A DNA stretch of 64,000 nt from contig OU015524.1 in NCBI GenBank assembly GCA_907165065.1, positions 52,989,295 to 53,053,294 of the forward strand, written 5' to 3'. The notes beneath the pieces are model-generated. The model did not search any database. It saw only the letters and a list, made by a program, of their open reading frames with translations, and was not told the DNA's origin. Made by a program: the position numbers and the translations under genes. Within the stretch, counting starts at the first letter, position 1. Every line of letters starts with the position of its first letter. Source of the stretch: Caprimulgus europaeus. Lineage: Eukaryota; Chordata; Aves; Caprimulgiformes; Caprimulgidae. Of the stretch, positions 40,476-51,074 are shown piece by piece.

Positions 40476-42034
40476 CACTTAGTTGTCTGTGTTCCCCTAC
40501 AAAATGAGGAGGAGGAATGAAGAAAGAAATGGGAATAATGCAGTTCTATGGTACATAAGACAAAGAGGGTAGTAGGCAGGGCTAACAAATGGTAGGAAAT
40601 GCCTAAAATTTCCACCTCATCTATGCAAGGAAAATAATTTATCTAATGTTATGAGAAGCCTGCAATTAGAAAAAGCAAGTATTCCACTCCCCACCATATA
40701 ATGGCAGCATGTGCCTAGTAATCAATTAACATAACTCTCCTGTAAGGTAGTGAAGTACTATAATTATCATCATCTGACAGGTAGGGAATGAAGACACAAA
40801 GAGTGCATCTAAGCCTGAGGAACTAGGTTTCTGCATCCGTATTAGACCCCAGCCACATCCTTATACTACCATGTGACAATTCACTTCCATCTCACCTTTT
40901 TTTTTGCAAGAAAGAGAGAAATTTAGGCACATATGTGGGGGTAGATCTTCAGTGCATGCCAGCCAAATCTCCTATCTGAATACACCCTAGCTGTGCACAC
41001 AGACAGGCATCAGTCTAGATACAGTTAGAAAGGTTTATCAGAACCCATAATGTACCTGAAATTAGGTGTCCAACATTGATCTTCAGTCTCTCAACTAATG
41101 ATAATATTTCTATTTCATCTCTTGACAGAGAACCTCTGCTACTCTGTGCCACCCTCCATCCAAAAGAATAAAAAAAAAATATAATTTTTGAGTAACAATC
41201 TTCCCTTAGTCTATATTCTGGTGTTATTACTTCTGCTGAAAAGATCAGAACAATTGTCTTGAAGTTAATATAGCATGACTGCTTAAATTATAAATTTAAA
41301 CCAAAATCTTTAAATATAGTTTTTCTCCAAGATATCTAGATTTTTTGCCTCATTTTGCTAAATAGTTGTTCTCTTCACCCTGTCCCATCTACAGGGCATC
41401 CATCACCTTTCCATGACATGAAAGGAAGCATGCTGCAAGCCAACTGAGAAAGTCTGTATTATTTTACTGAAGCCACTAATTTGAAACATAACAAAGAAAT
41501 TGGTAAATGCAATAAACTATTATAAAATCAGGAGCAAGTGATGATTGCTAGATCAGTTAACAGATATTTTAACCACTACTTTATTTCCTGTTGAAGGCAA
41601 CCCTTCACTTCTTATCGGATCTTCACTTGGGCTCCTAACTTGTGCACACACACACTAACTAGACAGTCAGATAACATTTCCCTTCCAGAGCTGTTCTTAT
41701 TGCTCTCTGGCAAACAAAATAGCTCTGTTAAAGAATTTACATTATAGCTAAACGTTACAGCACTAAGACAGTACCACTTAGCCACACAACTCCATCCTCT
41801 CATGGCAAGGACTGATGCCTGGGGTTGGAGTGTTTCATTTGGAGAGCATATTAGCAAAGGTGTTTTTTTTTTTTTCCCAACAATTACAATCTGCACACAT
41901 GGTATGACACGGTCTTAGGGACAGGAAACTTATTTTTTATTGGGTTCTAACAATGTGTCTGTTCATTTACTGATGAAAACTGATGTATTTTTTAAAACAA
42001 CCACAGTGATAATAAATATTTTGCTGGATTAATT
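40476..42034. other. Intergenic DNA, no gene seen
   Basis: About 1.6 kb of AT-rich sequence between two CR1 copies, with T-runs (near 40899 and 41861). I see no gene or recognised element. Confidence 0.7.
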
Positions 42035-42385
42035 TACAGAATCACAGAATTGTCTATATTTGGAAGAGACCTTTAAGATCATCGAGTCCAATCATTAACG
42101 TGACACTGACAAGTCTCCAACTAAACCATGTCCCTCAACACTATGTCTATACGACTCTTAAATACCCGTTTCAATGCCTGATAACCCTTTCAGTAAATAA
42201 ATTCTTCCTAATACCCAATCTAAACTTCCCTTGGTGCAACTTGAAGCTGTTTCCTCTTATCCTTTCTCTTGTTACTTGGTTGAACAGACCGACCCCCACC
42301 TTCCTACACTCTCCTTTCAGACAACTGTAGAGAGCAATAAGGTCTCCCCTAAGCCTCCTTTTCTCCAGAATATTTAGGAACAGAA
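42035..42385 (-). mobile_element. CR1 LINE fragment, short and diverged
   Basis: A minus-strand CR1 3' fragment. It starts with ACAGAATCACAGAATTGTC and continues ACCTTTAAGATCATCGAGTCC, the reverse complement of the usual CR1 3' UTR. Its minus-strand frame shows [19 protein letters not shown]. It is more diverged than the two copies to its left, so it is probably an older subfamily. Its right end is about 475 bases upstream of the RAB32 TATA box. Confidence 0.92.
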
Positions 42386-42710
42386 GGGATGCCAATTTAG
42401 TTGTAGGTGTTTGATGGGAATCCTGCAGACAAGAAGGTGATTTCATCCTGTTACCTGAACCTTTTTCATATGGTGCCCTACACTACGTCACTGCTCTTGC
42501 CTCCACCCTCACCCTGTTTGCCCCAGGTGAGCTCAGCACCTATCAGTACTCCTATTAGCAAACATCCTGATTAAATTCTCTGTGTCCCACCAACCTATTT
42601 GCCATCACACACTTTGCAGAAGAGAGAGGGGAAAAAAAAAAAGGGGGGGGGGGGGGGGGGGGGGATGTAGAGAGTGGTACTGGCAAGGGGATGAAACTTT
42701 TCCGGTGTCA
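42386..42710. other. Short spacer upstream of the RAB32 CpG-rich promoter
   Basis: About 325 bases linking the CR1 fragment to the GC-rich promoter region. It contains the A11-G22 homopolymer junction listed separately and no open frame of interest. Confidence 0.7.
42632..42664 (+). repeat. A11-G22 homopolymer junction
   Basis: Eleven A bases (42632-42642) run directly into 22 G bases (42643-42664), making a 33-base purine strand preceded by GAGAGAGGGG. Such a G-run can form quadruplex or triplex DNA and is prone to assembly length error. It lies about 195 bases upstream of the TATA box of RAB32. Confidence 0.93.
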
Positions 42711-42859
42711 GCCCGTCTGTTGAACCATCCGCCCCGCTCGCCCCGGGCGCTCCCCGGGGCACTTTGGGCGCCCGGGACGAACGGGGCGGAGCGGCTGCCT
42801 TTCCCCGCAGCCCCACAGACCCACCCCCTGCCCCTCCCCGCTTCCCTCCCCCGGCCTTT

Positions 42860-42865
42860 TATAAG
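42860..42865 (+). promoter_or_regulatory. RAB32: TATA box of RAB32
   Basis: TATAAG within GGCCTTTTATAAGGCC, flanked by GC-rich sequence. This predicts transcription start about 25-30 bases downstream, near 42886-42895, and a 5' UTR of about 205 bases. The element sits inside an imperfect palindrome. The position is an inference until start sites are mapped. Confidence 0.6.
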
Positions 42866-42889
42866 GCCACGGAGTTTCCGTGTCCTGTG

Positions 42890-43097
42890 ACTGCAGTCAG
42901 GTGGTTGCGAGATTTTTCCTTTCTCCCTCCCACCATCCCATTCTGTCTTTCCTTCCCTCTTCTCGCTTCCCCACCCGACGGGAAGCCTGCTGGGGAAAGT
43001 TAGAGGAAAGTTACCGGTTGGGAAAAGTTTATAGAGGTGGGAGAGCCGCGGCTCCAGCAGCCCGGTCTCCCCGCCGGGCTCGGTGGGAGGGTTGAGG
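42890..43097 (+). other. RAB32: Predicted RAB32 5' UTR
   Basis: This is the interval from the predicted start site to the start codon. I see no upstream ATG in it, so scanning should reach 43098 directly. The first half (about 42913-42975) is strongly pyrimidine-rich and the last part is GC-rich. The exact 5' end depends on the TATA inference. Confidence 0.6.
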
Positions 43098-43326
43098 ATG
43101 GCCGGGGGTGAAGGAGCCGGCTCTGGGGTGCCGGAGTGCCGGGAGCATCTCTTCAAGGTGCTGGTGATCGGAGAGCTGGGTGTGGGTAAAACTAGTATTA
43201 TCAAGCGGTACGTGCACCAGCTTTTCTCGCAGCACTACCGGGCCACCATCGGGGTGGATTTTGCACTTAAAGTCATCAACTGGGACAGCAAGAACCTGGT
43301 CCGGCTGCAGCTATGGGATATAGCAG
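43098..43326 (+). CDS. RAB32: Ras-related protein Rab-32, coding exon 1
   Basis: RAB32 is a small GTPase that directs cargo to melanosomes and other lysosome-related organelles. In the known family it is activated by BLOC-3 (HPS1-HPS4), binds VARP (ANKRD27), and anchors protein kinase A at mitochondria. The assembled product has 218 residues against 225 in human; the difference is a shorter N-terminus. Exon 1 gives residues 1-76 plus one base of Gly77. It holds the P-loop GELGVGKT (25-32), switch I with [13 protein letters not shown] (47-59), typical of the Rab32 subfamily, and WDIA (73-76), the start of the unusual WDIAGQ switch II in place of WDTAGQ. The start ATG has A at -3 and G at +4. 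The donor GTAAGG follows at 43327. RAB38 was considered and rejected because the C-terminus, encoded in exon 3, is QCC, and the N-terminus begins MAGG. Confidence 0.97.
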
Positions 43327-45747
43327 GTAAGGGCTGGAAGTGGGTTTCTCTCTGCAGGGAGAGCCCCGAGAGGGCAGAGGGCTGTGAACGTGGCTGGTTG
43401 TGGGGTCCTGGGGCCCGGCCTCTGCGGAGGAAAGTGTATTTTGTCTGTGAAGCCTCTTATCTTCTTTTTTTCTTTCTTTCTTTTACTTTTTTTCTCATTC
43501 CCTTATTACATACAACCCTTCTTATCTGCATTTGAGGCATAAGTAGAGAGAGGTCTCGATGTATGGGCAAAGTTTTTTGACTTTTTACAGGCTGTGTGTT
43601 CCCAGAGGGTTGGTTCCTGCTTGTTCTGCCCCTCCTCACCCACTTGCCTGGTGAGCTTGTGGCCTTGGTTATACCTACTGCTTAAAGTCATTAATGGTTA
43701 CAGCTCCATAACACCTCTAGAGGAAAAAAATATTTTTTTCCAAGTAGCTTGTTTAGTAAGCACACTTTACAGGTTAAAGGTAACTCAAATAGCTAAAATT
43801 ATCCTCAAAGGGAGTATGCTCAAACTCTGTAAGTTTGGAGTCACCTACTTAATTTTAAAGTAACTTGTCCTGCAATGTGGAGTGAGGAAATAGGACTTCT
43901 GTTATGCTTAGTTCTACATTCAAATCATGGGTTTGTGTATCAAAAAGATGCTTTGAGCACACTGAAGCCCTGCTCACTTGCCCAAACTGCATGTCATTCC
44001 TGCCCTATGTCTATTTCAAAACTGTTCTTTAACACCTCTGTCTTAAAGACTCCAGCTGTATACCTATCATGGTTAACTTAGAGTATGCTGAGGTGTTAAA
44101 TAAGAATTAAACTCTGTTTTGCTGTGTTCTTATAAGAAGTCTGTGTCCTTTACTCCTTAGTCATCTCAAGTTGGTATTGTATTTCTGGATTTGTGTTCAG
44201 CCCGAGTATTAACCTGCAACTCTCATCATCTCTCACCACTGCATTCAGAATATCTCTGTGGATATGAAAAAGTAGACTTTATTTCAAATGCCAGGGTTTA
44301 AACTTACACTACTGGGAGATACTAGGATAGCAGCTGGTAGTTACTGTTTCCATGAACTCTAGGCTTTCCTGAGTGGAAGCTCAGAAAAGAGGAAGCATAG
44401 CATGTGGCTGCCGTAACCCTGTGACAGACCAGCTGTACGTCAGTCTCTGGCCTTTCTCATCAAAAGATTATCTTAAAACACTTCAAATATAATTCCTCAA
44501 AATAAAAAGCCTACTTCTTACTGCCATATGCTGAAACATGCCATAGATCTTTCTGCTGCTGGCCTGTAGGGCAAACTAAAATATTTTCTAATTGCTGTTT
44601 TGGAGAGCAAGTAAAATGTTGGCAAGCTTTGTATATGAGGGGATGTATATGAGCAAGTCTGGGGCTCTAAAGATTAAAGAGGGGAGACTATCAGGATCCT
44701 GGGGTTTGGCAGGCTGCCATGCTTGTGTTTAACTTCTCAGCCCTTGGTTTCTCAGACTGGGGTAGGCTGTGTGTTTTGCCTAAGCAATCTGTTTCAAGAG
44801 GCTAGGCAGGAATGTAGTTGTAATTTGTAACAAAGTTTGGACAGAACCTATTTACATTATGGGAAGTCCTATAATACACCCATGCATTACATTAAAGATC
44901 TAGAAGACAGTATTTTTCACTCTTGATTATTACCCTTGGTGTATCTTGGACACTGTTAGGTGAAGACTAAGTTAAGAGCTGCTGATACATACCTGGAGAC
45001 TTGTGCTAGTATTGCTGATAGATTGAAGAATATTTTTTTCCTGTCACTGAATTGTCTATATACTATTTTTAACACTTCCAGACCTATTGTAAATTAAGCT
45101 CTACTAACCTAAATGGGTAATATTTTCCCTATTTGACAATGTGATGCATAGTTTTGTATGAAACTCCTGATTAGTCTTTCCCTAGCAAAAATGAAAAAGG
45201 AAAATACAACTCTTTTGCAATTTGCACTCCAAACTCTTATGTCTAATCTGGTAGATTAGTCTATTCTGTTTCCAAGGGGGTAGGAGTCCTTCCCCAATTG
45301 AAAAACAAGACCAAGAAAAGAAGTAATCTTAGTCGTAGTGATACTTGATTGGGCTGTGCTTAGCCAGTGTGAGAGTAACAGTTCAGACTCCTATAGAACT
45401 TGACATCTCTGTTAAGCATTAATCATTAAAATAAAAGGGATTTTGGTATCCGTAAGAGTTGTTTCATGGTCTTAAAACTGCTAAAGGCCTCAACCTGGGA
45501 ATGTGTTCTGCAGCTGTCTACATCTGTACTCATGAATATTTCTAAATGCCTGAGGATGTTAAAAGGTTTATTATAGAAATTATTAGTTAGAGAACCAGGT
45601 TGAGGATGGTTTCTATACAGTCATAGCACATATTCCCTAAAGCACTCTAATAAAGTGTGTAACAAAGTATCTGAGCATGTGATAGTCATTTCCTTTTAAC
45701 TCATCAGCCCAGCTGTCTTCTGGCTTTCAACAGCTCATGTAGATAAT

Positions 45748-45800
45748 TTTGTCTGCTGGTGTGTGCAGACAAACAGCTTAGATCTCTTGGAGAGATCTAA
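45748..45800. repeat. Two tandem perfect hairpins in RAB32 intron 1
   Basis: Hairpin one: TTTGTCTGC (45748-45756) pairs with 45765-45773 across an 8-base loop. Hairpin two: TTAGATCTCT (45778-45787) pairs with 45791-45800 across the loop TGG. Only four bases separate them. Each alone could occur by chance, but two side by side are unusual. No known RNA family was recognised. Confidence 0.8.
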
Positions 45801-48800
45801 ATCTTATGGTAAGTAATGTTACATGTGACTTCCCTGCAAGCAATGTGGTGCTGGCATTCTGAATTGGTTTTGTTGCATTTAAAGAGGCTTCTGGATTGAA
45901 GTCTAACCCTTAAGCATAGTAAGGCATGTTATTTTTCACCAGATCAAAGCTTGTACTTAACAGTTCATCATAAAAAGCTTTCGTCAGAGAGCTAGGTGCT
46001 GCAGTCTAAGGTTCTGTACCTAAATCAATGGTAAGCACTAACCATGTAGTTCAGTCATCAGCTAAAGATTATAGGCAGATACTGTACTGGCTTCTGGTGT
46101 GATTGTAGCCAAAAAGATGAATGTTGTGCGGTGTATTGCAATGCAATATGTTCCTGAGTGACTTCTATTTCTTGTGCTAGCTGAGTTTTTCAAGTGATTA
46201 GATAATTCTATCACATAGAGCATGACAATGTTACACTGCCTATGCTTTTTTCCTTGGTGAAAGTAGCCTTCTTGTAAGGTACACAGTAATGCAAATTCCT
46301 GCAGCAAGAGTCAAAGGGGAGGCTACTGTTGTGCCTAGACTTGTGTATTCCAGAAATACACAGGCATTTTTGTTTTTAGACACAGATTGTAGCCTCTTGA
46401 ATAATAGAGATGAAAAAGTTTGGGAGTAAGACTGATCAGTCACTGTCAAATTATCTCAGTTGCAGCATGAAGTATTCTGAAAGAAGCTGAACAGATTACT
46501 TGCATGTTCATACAAGAGCAAAACTTCTAAACCTTAGCTGCCCTTAGGCATTACTCTTGGTTTTTTATCTTGACATGTGGAGTTATGATAAATAACTCTT
46601 CCTGGATAAATTCTGAAAGTGTTAGAACCAGGTTAGCCCCCTTGATCAAAGGACATAAATAATTGGTGAAATAAATAGGAGATAGGAATGAGTCATTGTG
46701 GTAAGGAGATACACAACAGAGGAATCTTAATGATAAGGAAGTGCTTTTTAAAGTCTGTTTCAATACACTAGAGATTCCTACTTGACAAGCCTGCTCTTTT
46801 AGTGAGTATACTGTACTCGCCAGAATGTAGTGTAGGAGGTAACTATACCATATTGGTAAAATTCGGTCAGATATAATTGAAAGAACACCTAAAGGATTTT
46901 CTATATCGTAAAAGTTTTTGATCTGGTCTAATAAGATCAGAAACTGAGTAGTGTTAGCTGCCACTTCTTTATGATCACATTGACTATCACTGTCACTCAT
47001 GTCAGCCTGTACGAATGTGCAACTCGCTGGAGGGCAGGGGTGGTAAAGTCGTATATCACCACTTGAGCTTGGTTTCTCCTGAAGAGTGTCACTAACAACA
47101 AAGGGGAGAGAAACTTGTCTTAAAGCTTTGAATGATTCTGCATTAACTTTGGTGTAATAGTACCCTTTTTTTTTCAGGACTTTATTACAGTATCTTTGTA
47201 AAAGTGTTTATTGAAACTAAGGCCAACTAGAAGAGGAATTGTTGTACTTCAGTATTGTAAACATGTTCTACACAAGCTTTCAGGAGTTGAATGATAAGAG
47301 TTGTAGCATGCAAATTTGTTTCCAAACTCTTGTCTGTCTCCTTGAAAAGATCTGAACTCTAACTTCTTAGAAGTATATACCAGTCCCCAAGAGGATGGAG
47401 AGATCAGATGAAGTATTTTGCTCAAACACTGGGAGAGCTGGAATAACTAATCTTTTTCTATGAAGAAAAATGACTCTTAGACATGTGAGTTGATGTTAAG
47501 CTTTTAACTTAATTAGGAAGTTAACTTGCTGTCATCTATAGGAAGCCATAAGAAATGAGTGAGTGCAGGATGCCATGGGTGTGGGAGAGGGAGGAGGATC
47601 TTCTAAAATGAACTTGACAGTAGGGAAGAAACTTAAATTGAAACCAGTGCTTGCAAAGCAAGGCAATGAAGGCAAAATGCAAACCTTCTCACTTAGATAA
47701 GCAGAAGTAATACTGCACCTGATAGATCTTACTCCATTGGGACAGAAAGCATTGTCTCCTCTGGAAAGGTGGAGTACTTGGTAGCTATGCACCTCCTGTG
47801 GAACATAGCTGTGTACTGTTGTGTATTTTGATGGCTGAGTTTGAAAGGCATTCAGGCAGTTTCAGTATGTGAGATAGTGTACTTCCAGTGAAAAACCTTA
47901 CAGTTTCAAGCAGCAGTATATTTCAGTTTTCCTCAGACTGTATTTGTGCTACTGACATGTCAGAAGAATGCCAAGTTACTTCTATGTACCAGCTCACTAA
48001 CTTGTTTTTTGCATTATGGACTGTTTTCATTTTTTTAATCAAGGTCTAAAGCAAGCCTTAAATGACATTAGTACATCCCTGTCAGTCTGTAGAGGGCAAC
48101 CAGAAAAGTTCCTCCATTTCCTATACACAAAGGTCTGTGTCATACAGGCATGTACTTCAATTGCTTTTCAGAGGAGTGGCTCTCAAGTGTGGAGACCTTG
48201 GAGGTAGTAGTCTCTAAAGTTAGTCAAGGTATTCTTGTAACAACTTGTTCTTACACACAACACATTTTGAAGCTCAAGATAGGGATTAAGAAGACAACTC
48301 CTGCAAGGAAGCAATTTAGAAAAAATTGCTTAGCTGTGTGCCTAGTATAAGTAAGCATAGGGTGGAGGCAAGACAATCCAGGCATAACCTGCCGCCAACT
48401 GTTTTTCTTCCTCGCTGTCAGGAAGATATCTAATGAGTGAAAAACACATCAGAAATGGATGCAGAACTTGTAGCTCAGAGCTTTTTCAGAAACTGGTAAG
48501 TTATGAGGTTATTGCCTAGTTTATATGGTGATGGAGGTTGCAGCTGCCTGCATGTGGAGACAGGAGCATTATCATTTTGTTAACAGCTGATGCAGGTCAG
48601 AAAACTCCTAGTCAGGGATAGAGAATCTTTTATGTGATTAAATCTCCAGACTGATGAAAAAGATTTGAAAGACCTGTGACTGTTTTCTGAATGCTTCTTG
48701 GTGTACACACATTTAAGTATAAATTTCATGTGAGAAAAATTACTTAAGGATGATGGTGGCTTGAAACATGCAAGACTAACAGGTAAAGTTTGAGGAGGGG

Positions 48801-51026
48801 AAAGTAGAAAGCCTGCTCATTTTGAAAGGTTTTGAACACTGTCTTAGGTGCAGTAGAGGCAAGTAACAGGACTGAAGGGGTACTGTATGTTTCCTTCTAG
48901 AAACCACTCCTCTGTGGGAAATCTTGTGTGGGTGTCCTTTCTTGTGACTCTTCTGGAATAATTGAATTAGGGTTATGAGATGTCAGTTGAGAATGACTTG
49001 CTGTGCTTGGAGCTCTACAGCTAAGTATCCAAATAAGTGCTGAACGAGTTAAACTTGATTCTTTTTGGTGTGTCTCCAGCCTTCAGACATCTCTGAATGC
49101 AGGTTCTGGATGTCAACATCCTTTTTTTTTTTTTTGTAATTCTTCTGTTTAAGTAATTTTTTTATGAAATGCTGTCAGGCAAGGTAGAGTTATTGGTCTT
49201 GCTGATGAAGCAATTTCCTTGTCTTACCAGTGGGGTACTAAACCATTCATATCGGTGAAGGTTCTTCTGCTTAGTACTATATTATATAGCAACTGGAAGT
49301 ACTGTATATGTTATCTTGAACTAAACTTCTTAAAGCCTGTGTTCTGATGGAATTCCATAAGCATATGGGAAATGTTAGTCTTGAAGTTGGTGTTGTAAGC
49401 CAGTTTTGTATGGTAATTTTGATTATGCAAGACAGGACTGTTCAGTTAATTTTCAGTTAAATGGTAGAATTGAGACACATGTTCTTTGTCTTAGAAATAA
49501 GCTCAGAATTTCTCCATAGGCTTTACAAGGTGTCTTACAAGAAATGGGGTTAAAGATATGATTTTAGAAGACCACCTGATCTAGCACAGGTTTAAAAGAA
49601 AGTTTGCTATCTTGCAGGTACTTTTAATTTCTGTCAACCTTGCTAATGCACTTAGTACTTAGCACTGTGGAATAGGTGGAGCTTCAGCCTTATTTTCAAA
49701 TAGATAAGGTTCATGTCATATATAGCAGTTGCTCAGAACCTTTATGCTTTCTACAAGATAACAATAAAAATGCTTCCCTAGTGCTCTGGTACAGTGAATA
49801 AAGGATGAATGGATGGGAATCCATCAAATTGGCAGGGGAGAAGCTACCTTAAAGGGAAATCATACCTGAGTCCTTATGTGCAATACAGCAGACAGGAGGA
49901 AAAATAGTATATAACATACAACATAGCTAATTTTTGGGTCAGATTACAAAACAAACTAGAAGTCTTTGCAGAAATCATCAACTTACATTGATCATAAGCT
50001 TTTCTGAGGCAAGTGTTGGCTAAATTCTTGCCCTTCATGTAATACTGACTCATGTAGTCAGAAATTAAGCTGGTTTGGCAATTTAAGTGCACTACCCTTC
50101 AGAGACAAAATGCTGTAGACAATATTAAATATATACCTTTCTCTTAATGTATGGGGTTTACATGAATGTAAATTGACCTTTATCAAGTCTCCTTGCATCA
50201 GTCTTGCCGCTTCAGAGTCTTAATACCTTCACCTTATTTACATCTCCACTTTGCCTCTTATCAGTTTGGCTTTCTTTATATGCACACTAGGACAGGGTGT
50301 CACAGGGTATTCATGTACACAAATACAATTTGAGTTGGCAAGTGCTGTAAAGAGGTTGTTCTTGACTGATTACCTGTCTTATGAAATGCAGGAAAGAATA
50401 ATTTTAGCTGCCTGGTTCCAAAAAAAGCTCCAGTATGCTGTATAAGATTAAGATTCTTCCCTTTAGTAGTGAGCAGGGCCACTGGGATTCAGTCTAACAG
50501 CTGTTGGGAATACCTTCCTTGAACTCCAGTGGTAACTATTGCCTTGCTTTTGCAGTCTGTTGTAAATTGTTCCCTCCAAATACTCACTTTAAAAGTTCTG
50601 AAGTGATATGCTGTGTCAGAAGGAAGTGATTTGTAGTAAGGGAATTTCTACTTATATTTTTTATGAAAGCACAGGAATAACTCTTGTCAAATTCTTGCAA
50701 GCATTAAAGCTAGCATGACCAGCAGTAAGCAGTGACTACAAAGCACAACCTGCTTCTTGAGCTACCTGTGGTAGAACATTAGAGATTAAAAGTTATCATC
50801 TAGCTATGGAGATGCAGAACAAAGGCAGATGGGGTGGTAAGATAATGTTCTGAAAAATTATGAGATTTCACGATTCTATAGAGCTTGTTTAGAAATAAAT
50901 ATCTTAACTCTGTCTAGAGAAAGCATAGCGAGCTTTCAGTAGCAGTGCTTCTAGATTAGCAGCAAATTAAAACCAATATTCCTTATTGTATGGATTTTGG
51001 CAGCTTTTCAGATAATAAATTACAAA

Positions 51027-51074
51027 GCAGCTTCTTATATAGCTGTTGCTCATATATGCTATATAAGAAGCTGC
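51027..51074. repeat. Perfect 17-bp inverted repeat, 14-nt loop
   Basis: GCAGCTTCTTATATAGC at 51027-51043 is the exact reverse complement of 51058-51074, with a 14-base loop (51044-51057). Outside the stem the flanks do not pair. The stem is shorter than a normal microRNA precursor (about 30 bp). It lies deep in RAB32 intron 1, away from any exon. It could be a foldback left by replication slippage, a minimal inverted-repeat element or a structured RNA. Confidence 0.9.

Larger units (their letters stand above)
42711..43435 (+). promoter_or_regulatory. RAB32: RAB32 CpG-rich promoter region
   Basis: GC content and CpG density rise sharply here compared with the AT-rich flanks, and the high-CpG stretch continues through exon 1 into the start of intron 1. 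It contains a GC box (GGGGCGG, 42783-42789) and a TATA-like element at 42860-42865. This is consistent with a CpG-island promoter driving RAB32 on the + strand. Melanocyte RAB32 is known to be controlled by MITF, but I did not find a CACGTG or CATGTG E-box in the proximal 400 bases. Confidence 0.75.
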
